Positions 56,056-64,000 of a stretch of 64,000 nucleotides of DNA are shown here, one piece after another. The stretch is from contig NC_064820.1 of the NCBI RefSeq assembly GCF_024166365.1, positions 144,356,001 through 144,420,000 on the forward strand. Reading direction: 5' to 3'. This DNA comes from Elephas maximus indicus. Taxonomy: Eukaryota > Chordata > Mammalia > Proboscidea > Elephantidae. Below the pieces are notes generated by a model that was not told the origin of the DNA, ran no database searches, and saw nothing but the letters and a program-made list of their open reading frames with translations. Position numbers and translations under genes: made by a program. Every line of letters starts with the position of its first letter. The first letter of the stretch is position 1.

Positions 56056-56757
56056 TGTTGCAGTGGCCCCACAGAACTCGCAGATCATACTTAAATGATT
56101 TATTAAGGAACAGGGTACAACTCAGGATCAGGAAGCATGTAGGCAAAATCTCCCTTCTTCAGTGCAGGACAGCTTTCTCAGCTCCTCTTGACTATGCAGG
56201 CCTCCTCTCGGTCTGTTGCCACCAGCTCTGCTGCTGGGCCCCTTCTGGGCCTGTCACCATCTTCAGTGTTACAGCCCTTGACCTGTGTTACAGCTCTTTT
56301 AGGAGGTTCCTTGCCTCCTTTCTCTTCCTTTTGTTTGTCCCTATTGCTTCTCTGCCTGCTTCTTTCTCTCTTCAAAACCTCTGTGGGGCTGGCTGCTTAA
56401 ATATACAAACTCCTTGTCAATTTTAAGGCATGGTAATCCTACCGGGGCCACAGATTGACCAATCTCTTCTTGGTGGACCACAGATACTTCATTTGCATAG
56501 CAGGATACAACTCACCATTTGCATAGTCCATTGACCAATCTCTGAAAGGTACATTCCAATCACAGGGCAGGGTGCAGCCCAGAACCAGATAAAAATTATC
56601 AAACCAAGTTGTTTACAGCTTACCCCGGAATGTCAATCAACCTGGGCAAAAGTAATAAACCCTCTAGGGTAGAAGACTAGGGCAAAGGTAACTCCTCAGG
56701 GCTTTGGGGAAAAATCTGTCAAGATGTTCTTCCAAAGAACCAAGGCTAAAGCCTACA
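56056..56757 (-). mobile_element. Endogenous retrovirus-type LTR with promoter and polyadenylation signals
   Basis: On the minus strand the sequence runs from near 56757 to a TG...CA-like end at 56056. It has a TATA-like box 'gtatatttaagcagcc' (about 56391-56406) and a polyadenylation signal AATAAA with 'cttaataaatcatttaag' (about 56090-56107). CCAAT-type 'attggtcaat' repeats (near 56455 and 56530) lie upstream of the TATA box. No target-site duplication or internal viral genes could be found. A 122-codon plus-strand frame inside it is antisense and not a gene. The family was not named. Confidence 0.6.
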
Positions 56758-56774
56758 TAAAGGAGTTCATTTCA

Positions 56775-56890
56775 CCATAGACATAGAGAAAGTAAGTCAT
56801 TTGCCCAAAGTCACACCTCATGAGTGGTCAACTCCATGTAAGCTAACTCCAGAACCTGTATTCTAACCATCACACTGTACTGCTGCTCTA
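56775..56890 (-). mobile_element. MIR SINE fragment
   Basis: 'agagaaagtaagtcatttgc', 'ccaaagtcacacctcatgag' and 'ccagaacctgtattctaacc' fit reversed MIR. Confidence 0.65.
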
Positions 56891-57600
56891 AATAAAAATA
56901 CTCACATTCAATGGGATCATTTTATATACCCTATGTTTAACGGAAAAGTGTTAACTTTAAATACACTTCAATGTTTGGAGGAAAGAAAACCAGAATAAAC
57001 TCAGCCTGCTGTTTATAGTTGTGCAGGTGAGCACTGCCCAACCCTAAGGGGCCCCATCCACATTACACTCCTGTGACAGGCACCTCCCAGAGCTGTGCAG
57101 TACACAACACACACAGTCATGTGCTGTGGCCCTGAGGAACCTGAAGAATTGATGAACTTCGGGTAAATGTTTCTTTACCACGAGGGATATTATTTCCTAA
57201 ATGATCCCTCTAGGGTTAGAAAAACAGATTATAGAAAAAAAAAAAGAGTGGAGGGGAGGGAAGAAGACATTACATAAACCATTATGAGATTGGCAAATTT
57301 ATTTTTTAACCATATGCTTCAAACTTGACAGACCGAATTACTCACTTTGCTATAAGCAATATCATAATTAGCATTATTGCCCACCCTCCCACACCTCCTC
57401 CCTCTATCTGCTGGTTTTGTTAATCATATTACTTTTACATTGTCAGGATTTATAATATTTGCAGCCTATTTGGGATAATAATTCCCACAGTTGCTTAGTC
57501 TTAATTCTATGTATTAATTAGATAGATTCTGTCGTGATACAAGAACCACCAGACCTTGTATCATGGCCTCACTAGTATTCACATTGGTTAATTTCTTAAT
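56891..57600. other. Unassigned stretch
   Basis: No gene or named repeat. An A13 run lies near 57235-57245. Confidence 0.35.
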
Positions 57601-57701
57601 TGGCCCCAAAATTATCACTGGGTGCATATAATTTTGTGAGGTTTCTCAAGCATTTCTGTGAGATGGGCTCCAAGAATTTGGAATTGCTGGGTAACAGAGT
57701 A

Positions 57702-57866
57702 AAACCTAAAAACCCAGTGCTGTCGAGTCGATTCCGACTCATAGCAACCCTGTAGGAGATAGTGGAACTGCCCCATAGAGTTTCCAGGGAGCACCTAGCG
57801 GATTTGAACTGCCGACCCTTTGGTTAGCAGCCATAGCACTTAAACCACTATGCCACCAGGATTTCC
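57702..57866 (-). mobile_element. AfroSINE, short type
   Basis: Duplication AACAGAGTA (57693-57701) and AACAGAATA (57867-57875). Tail 'gctgtcgagtcgattccgac', reversed head 'ccactatgccaccaggatt'. Both sides are old L1 sequence. Confidence 0.95.
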
Positions 57867-57875
57867 AACAGAATA

Positions 57876-58760
57876 TAAGCATTTTAAAAATTGATAGGCA
57901 TTATCAAATTGACCTCTAAAAAGAACTCGCCAACAGTATATGAGAGTGTCTGTATTCTTATGCCTTTACCAACCCTGGATATTATTAATTTTTTAGAATT
58001 TTTACTTATTTGAAGGATTAAAAAGAATGTCCCCACCTGAAAACTCCAGTCAGAAATCATGAATATTAATAATCTCTTGTAGATTTTTCGACATTTTGCT
58101 GAAATACAGGTATACGATGTATGTATACACATGCATAGAGCCCCTTTTTATAACATAAAAGAGCTCACAGTATATACACTGTTCTTTATCTTGCTTTTTC
58201 CTTCATTTACGATCTTACAAAAAAATTCCGCATTGGCACATACCTATCTAATTTTTGAGAGCTGTGCAATATTCCATTATATGTATGCCCCAATATTTAT
58301 TTAAAGTCCAATTAATGGACTTTTAGGATATCGCCAGACTTTTATTTCCAACAGTGCTACAGCTAACATCTTATATCTATATCTTTGCATACATAATATG
58401 TGTGTTGATTATATTCCTGGAAAGGAAATTTCTGGGTGAAAAGATATGTGCAATTAACATTTCAATCGATATTTATTGCTAAGATTCCCTCCAAAGAGAT
58501 TGTTCCAGTTTGCAGCCCCACCAGTAATGTACGAGGTTTCCTGTTTCCCTACAGCCTCTCCAAAACAATGTGCTGTCAGGCTTGTAGAATGTCACCAGTC
58601 TAGAAAGTGGAAAAGGATATTGCAATATAATTTTAATGTCCATTTGTCTTATTATGGATAAGAATTGACAAACTTTTCAGTACATCTCAGAAGCATTTGT
58701 CTTTTTTTTGTGAACTCTCTTTTATGTCTTTTGCCCATTTTTCTATTGGGCCTTTGGCAG
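57876..58760 (-). mobile_element. L1M-like 3' region
   Basis: 'ttgagagctgtgcaatattc', 'cattatatgtatgccccaat', 'attaatggacttttaggat', 'ttatattcctggaaaggaa' and 'ccctccaaagagattgttcc' follow the reversed 3' region of an old L1 in order. Copies in other mammals read very similarly. Heavily decayed. Confidence 0.7.
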
Positions 58761-59407
58761 CTGCTATTTCTTTTTGATTTACAAAACATTTATATACTAA
58801 ATAAAACCAGAAATTTATTTTCTCTTGAGATTGTGAGTTACATAAAACTGCATCTTCAAGATTTACAAAGTAATCTATAGAATATCAGATTTTTTTCCCT
58901 TTTCAGTAAATGTGGCCCTTGGCTTTGAGATGATTTTAAGACGTATTTTTAAGCTTGTATTTTGATCTCTTTGACTTCACGTGTTCTTGCCGGCTCTGCG
59001 TTTGTACATAGATTTGGTACCATTTCCCATGTGTGCGTGATCTTTCTCCTTAAGGTGTTGTAAGCTGTGTTGGTGTGAAATATGCCTGTGTTGTAGATGT
59101 GAAACTTCTCAGCAGCTTGGGTTATAATGTACGTATATTTTGCCGAGATGTTTCTTGTATGTCCTTGGATCACAGTCATAAATATATTCAATTTTAACTC
59201 TCTGTTAAGAAACTTTGCAAAGGACAAAAGGATGAATTTTGATTTAAAGCTATTACTACTTTTTCCTTCTTTGTTCAGAAGCCAGGATGCATGATTATAA
59301 CTCACTTAAAAGATGCTTAAAATAGTTACCTTGCCTTTTAAGATTCTTCACCCTACCCAGGATGAGAGAATTCAAGGGGGGGTTGGTAACTGCTTTTTCC
59401 CCCTCTT
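58761..59407. other. Unassigned stretch
   Basis: May continue the L1 remnant at first. A 118-codon minus-strand frame (58949-59305) shows no domain. Confidence 0.35.
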
Positions 59408-59584
59408 TTGGAAACCCTTGGTGGTGTAGTGGTTAAGCGCTACAGCTCCAAACCAAAAGGCCGGCAGTTTGAATCCACCAGGTGCTCCTTGAAAACCATA
59501 TGGGGCAGTCCTACTCTGTCCTATAGGGTCACTATAAGTCAAAATTGACTCATCAGCAATGGGTTTCATTTTTTTTTTTTTAGA
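59408..59584 (+). mobile_element. AfroSINE, full-length short type
   Basis: Complete copy: head 'cccttggtggtgtagtggtt', B-box 'cagtttgaatccaccaggt', body 'tatggggcagtcctactctg', tail 'actataagtcaaaattgac' and a T-rich end. Confidence 0.96.
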
Positions 59585-59802
59585 GTATGCTGTGAGGGTA
59601 TGAAGACAAAAGCAAACTTCTGTATATAAGGACAAAATTATTTGTTTTACATAAATTTTGTTACATATTTTTTGCAAATGGCTTTTTATGTAACAAGAAC
59701 ACAGTTGCCAAGGTATTTGTTGTACTTTTGAATTTTCTGATTAAATTATAGACTGCAAATTATGGCTTTTATGAAACGAGAGACTTTGTCAGATTTTAAC
59801 AA

Positions 59803-59900
59803 TAATACCAAAAACCAAACCCGTTGCTGTCGAGTCAATTCTGACTCATAGCGACCCTACAGGACAGAGTAGAACTGCCCCATACAGCTTCCAGGGAGCA
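59803..59900 (-). mobile_element. AfroSINE, 5'-truncated
   Basis: Tail 'gctgtcgagtcaattctgac' and body to 'cagcttccagggagca', then the flank. Imperfect flanking copies TTAACAATAATA (59796-59807 region) and TTAGCAATAACA (59901-59912) suggest truncation at insertion. Confidence 0.88.
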
Positions 59901-59904
59901 TTAG

Positions 59905-60800
59905 CAATAACAGTGGCATAAATTAGACACCTCCCCAAAGCTTTCAAGAAAAAAAAATTTTTTTCATAGTAAAATTCAAGTGAACAGATACTTGGAAGAA
60001 ACCTTCCCCTTCAGGGAGCCAAGCCAACTATATTTTAGTACCAACATGCATTATTTTCACTGTGAATCCATTTTTTGCTGCATGTTCAGATGTCCCTCTT
60101 TGCTTTTTTGTAACATTAACTGCAGTGATGTTCTTCTTGGAATTCCTGAAAATATAATTAAAGCAGATTTTTAAACAAACAAAAAAATTCCACTCTAAAA
60201 TAGAGGGGAAAGCAGCTACCAATCACCCTTTCGTCATCTGTTGTGCTAATATGAGTTCCCATTTGTAGTTTGTCTTTCTTTAAAGTTTATTTGGTCATGA
60301 AGAATTTTCTTACTTTTATATAAACAAATTTATCAATATTTTATGTTGTGAGTTTTATGTCCTGCTCAGAAAGACCTTCTTTCCAAGACTGAATAAAACA
60401 GATATTTCATGTTTTCTTCAGTTATTCTCACAGTTCTATGATTTTATACTTAAACATCAGATCCATCTACTACTTATTTTGGCGTTAGGTAGGTATCCAG
60501 CTTCTTCTTTGTTCCAGTTGTTAGCCTATTGAACATTGAATAATCCATCTTTTCCCCACTGCTTAGAAATACTGCTCTCAAGAAAACCACAGAATTTACA
60601 ATTGGAAAGTGCTTCAGGAGGCATGGTTTCTTACTGTTGGTTTGCAGATTGGTGCTTTGGCTGGTCACATCAGGATCTCAGGAGGATCTCAGCAAAAACA
60701 CAGGTCTCTACCCAGGAGCTTCAGATTCGGAAGGTCTCAGGTGGGAGTCAAGTAACTATTTCTTTTCTCCAACTGCTTATTTAAAAATTTTTCTATCTGG
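59905..60800. other. Unassigned stretch
   Basis: Contains an A9T8 junction near 59948-59964. No gene or named repeat. Confidence 0.4.
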
Positions 60801-60809
60801 CATAAATGT

Positions 60810-61441
60810 TTCATGAATAATTAAGCAAACAACTGTATACCCTTCACTTAATTTTACCCATTATTAACATTTTCCGTATTTGTTTACCCCACCGCTCTGT
60901 ACACACATTCTTAAATCTTTGAGAATTGACTACAAACATAATTTCACTTTACCCATAAATATTTCCGTGTTTTTATTCTAAGAACAAGTATATTCTCTTA
61001 TGTAACCACGATATAATTATCACACCCAGGAGATTTAATGTTGACACAATACTATCATCTAACTAACAGTCCACATTCACACTTCCCCGTATGTTCCAAT
61101 AATATCCTTTAAGGCTGTTTTTAAAATCCAGGATCCAATCACGAGTCCATAATACTTTTTGTTTTCATGTCCCTTTCATCTTCTCTAGTTTAGAACACTT
61201 TCTAACTTTTTCTGTTTGTATGTGTGCCTTTAATTACCTTGATATTTTTGTGGTTTTGCAGAATGTCCCTCAATCTGGGTTTGTTTTATCATGAGTGATT
61301 GAGGTTAAACTTGTTTGGCAGGGACACTATGTAGGTAATGTGTCCTTAGGGCATCCCACTAGGAGACACATGATCTCAGCTTATCTCTTATCGGTTATGT
61401 TAACTGTAAACACTTATTTAATGTGGTATCCACCAGATTTC
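60810..61441. mobile_element. L1-associated old repeat
   Basis: 'taatgttgacacaatactat', 'aatccaggatccaatcacga', 'agaatgtccctcaatctggg' and 'ggagacacatgatctcagct' follow, in order, an old L1M-type sequence that I remember. Orientation uncertain. Confidence 0.5.
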
Positions 61442-61715
61442 TGTTGTCGTTGATGTTGTAAGTTGACCTTACATGTAACAGAATGAAATGTTGTCCTGTT
61501 CTGTGCCATCTTCATGATTGTTGGTATGTTTGCATCCCTTGTTGTGACTTGTGTCAATCTATCTCATGGAGGGTTTCCCTCATTTTCATTGACCCTCTAC
61601 TTTACCAATCATGATGTCTTTTTCTAGTGATTGGTCTTTCCTGATGACATGTCTAAAATAAATGAGCCAAAGCTTCACCATCCTCTCTTCTAGGGAGCAT
61701 TCTGGTTGTATTTCT
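61442..61715 (-). mobile_element. RTE LINE 3' end, older subfamily
   Basis: 'gttgtaagttgaccttacat', 'tgtgccatcttcatgattg', 'ttctagtgattggtctttcc' and 'gagcattctggttgtatttc' define the older RTE subfamily also seen at 50478-50783. Inserted into the L1-like sequence to the left. Confidence 0.85.
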
Positions 61716-64000
61716 AGGCGTCTGTAATTTTTCAAAGTTACCCATGTGATTCTATGTATAGCCAGGTTTGGGAGTCACTGATTGAGTCAAATCTACTACT
61801 CAAAGATTGGGAATCCCTTCTATGAGGTATCTTTGAAGGCTAGGCATTTGTAAGGAACTTCATTAGTCCTGATGAAAGAGGACTCATTTCCAACTAGCCT
61901 CCATCTAGTTTAGTTCATTAAAAATATATATTTGTTTTCACTAAGCTAAAATTTACCCCTTTGTAACTTTCTTTCCTTGGTTCTGTCCTTTGTGACACAA
62001 CATGAGCCCTTTCCCTCTTCTATATAATATCTTTTCAAATAGTCATCAGCCTAAACATAGACTGTCCCCCTCTGTTCCTTGCCTCCCAACCATGGTATGA
62101 GCAGTGTAGAGTCAAGTCGAAGCTTTACTTCTTACAAAATGGATTCTAACCTTTCCTAAAAACAGAACAGTCAAGTACTTCCTTGGATCTTTCTTTCTAT
62201 CTTTCTCTTTTCTGAGAAAAGTAAAATTAAACATCCTAATATCAAAACAATCCATTCCTTTCAGACAAGGTACCATATCTGTGGTACCTACCTAGGGTTC
62301 CCCTTCTCACTTTGTTCTGAGTCTGCACTCAGGTTCTGTGCCTGCATGGTATCGTGCAGCTGGCTGCTTGAAAGCAGGGTGTGTGTGATGATTTACAGCA
62401 AGCAAGCCATAGAGAATGTTCAGATCTTTTATTTTGTCTCTTTTAGGCTTCAGGGCAGACAAAGGAAAACTTAATCATTTGGTAACAGCTTGGCATTTCT
62501 TGATAGGCTCATAAAATTCATAGGCAAAAACTTCTCCTGGGGATACCATAGCAACAAATCCATTTCTCCCAGAGAGGTAGGCTATGGCAAGCCAATTAGC
62601 TGCCCTCACAGCTCAGCATGCACTTGGCTGCCAGTCTGCAGGCTCTAAGTGAAGCGCTCCTCTGCTCCAGGCAACTCCAGATTTAAGCCCAAAGAGCTCT
62701 TCCGTATCATTTGGATTCCAGGCTGATCAGATGGCCCATGGCCCAATCCCATTTCAAGGACATCACTGAGCAGGTGGAGGGCCTCAAGAGTGATGCTCAG
62801 ATTTGGGGACCTCTTTTTTTTTTTTTTTTTAGAGAGGTTATGGCAGCCTGGATTCACCAGTACTTCCTGGAGGAGTTTGATGTCCTTTCATGGAGTAAAC
62901 AGAGGCAAAAATAATCAAAACAGAGCCAGCAAAGAAAGGGAGTCCAGAATGAGGTGAAGAGGTAAGGATCAGAGGAGTTGAGGCTTTCCATAGGAGCCAA
63001 TATCCCAGCTCTTCAGCTGCACAGGAGGCCCCTGCACCCATCACCTGCAGTACAGGGCCAGGTTAGGGAAACTGCTCACAGGGCCTGGCCCCAACCTCCC
63101 ACCTCATCCTCTACGGCCTGAGGGTCCTGCTCTCCAATTCCCCCAAAGGCAAAGGAGTCCCTCAGGTCTTGAATAAAGAGATAGATGCTTTCTCTAAGGG
63201 GAAAGAACTACTTAAAAACTTCAAGGACTCAGGGGGATTAGAGGGGGTGGCCACCAGCCACCCCAGAGATGAGGAGGAAGGCGTAGGCTTTTAGCACTCT
63301 TTGGGCTCAACTTGATCCTTCCAGTGCCCAGAGTGCAGGACCAGAGTCCACTTTGAGTGTGAGGTCAGACCTAGGATGGAAAGCCCAGGCATAAGTTAGG
63401 GAGAAGGGATCCAAGTTCTTGAGAATAAGGTCTTCCTCCTCAACCCAACCCCACCATCCTCCTTCCCACCACTATCCTAGGCTGAGGCCATGCCTGGATG
63501 AGTTGGAAATTTAAGGCTGTTTACGATGGCTTTTTATGAGGGGAAGGAGGGGCCACTGAGCCAGAAAAGAATCAAAGAGATGGTGCCCTGGGCACCAGAA
63601 GTATATTTTCCACTGGTCTGTTGAAAATGATAAAAGCTCTCCTTCTTCATTCGCTACACTTGTAGATCTGTCTGCCCTGCAAGATAGTATTTTCCTACTT
63701 GTGTCGAGCCTCCCACGTATCACTCCCATCCAGGCAACCATCACCCACTCATCTGGAGGAGACTATTTTTGTGTCCGATTCTCTTTTTGGAAACTGCTGT
63801 GCTTCAATGTCTGCAGTGCAGATGGAAACAACAACAACAAATCCAGTCCTCTACTTCCATGATGAGGGTGGTGAATCCAAAGCAGAGAGATATGCAGCTA
63901 ACAAGCATTCTGTGGTGAGGGAATAGGAGAGGGACAAAGGGCGATAGGGCTGAAGATGATGGCCAAGATACATGTCCTCTCCTCAGTATTCGATCTGGTA
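61716..64000. other. Unassigned 2.3-kb stretch to window end
   Basis: GC content rises from about 62600 onward. Two T runs (62813-62830) and purine-rich patches occur. Frames of 60-77 codons on both strands show no domain, and no gene or named repeat could be supported. Confidence 0.4.

Noticed and set aside
56058..56426. 122-codon plus-strand frame
   Set aside because: Antisense to an LTR whose TATA box and polyadenylation signal lie on the minus strand.
62600..63500. GC-richer segment resembling a transcript
   Set aside because: No frame above 77 codons, no recognisable protein similarity and no tail signal; left as unassigned.

Overview
The window reads as non-coding nuclear DNA of an afrotherian mammal, most likely an elephant. 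The main evidence is about 29 copies of a tRNA-headed SINE whose head, middle and tail match AfroSINE, together with 11 copies of an RTE (BovB-like) LINE whose 3' end is shared with that SINE. Afrotherian L1 3' ends, MaLR/ERVL-type LTRs, MIR, L2, MER5A-like and MER20-like relics and microsatellites make up most of the remaining recognisable sequence. The species call is an inference from repeat families recalled from memory; no alignment could be run.

I found no functional protein-coding gene and no functional RNA gene. Nearly all open frames fall inside repeats or are short and unrelated to anything I recognise. The one gene-derived locus is a processed pseudogene of adenylate kinase 3 (AK3) on the minus strand at 28972-29822. 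It is intronless, keeps GC-rich 5' leader sequence, and is broken by a lost start codon, indels and an in-frame stop.

Layout: 1-6 kb holds AfroSINEs, an LTR with two SINEs inside it, and a 5'-truncated RTE. 6-10 kb is mostly unassigned, with one MLT1/MST-like LTR. 10.1-14 kb carries the only near full-length RTE (about 3.2 kb). 14.6-23.3 kb has a solo LTR, MER5A-like fragments, a second RTE with a clean target-site duplication (TSD), L1 pieces and SINEs. 23.3-30 kb is repeat-poor and contains the AK3 pseudogene. 30-39.7 kb has L1 3' ends, many AfroSINEs and a different SINE with a tRNA-Gly-like head. 41.5-46.4 kb is a stack of insertions: one RTE broken by an inverted RTE, an AfroSINE and a solo LTR. 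46.9-52.3 kb has further LTRs, a TA-rich palindromic tract and three minus-strand RTE fragments. 52.3-64 kb is mostly unassigned, with an LTR, L1 remnants and scattered SINEs.

The elements interact as parasite and partner. RTE encodes the endonuclease and reverse transcriptase. AfroSINE and the tRNA-Gly SINE carry the RTE 3' terminus, and their middle modules resemble the RTE 5' untranslated region. This suggests non-autonomous elements assembled from both ends of the LINE that mobilises them, comparable to the BovB/Bov-tA pair of ruminants.
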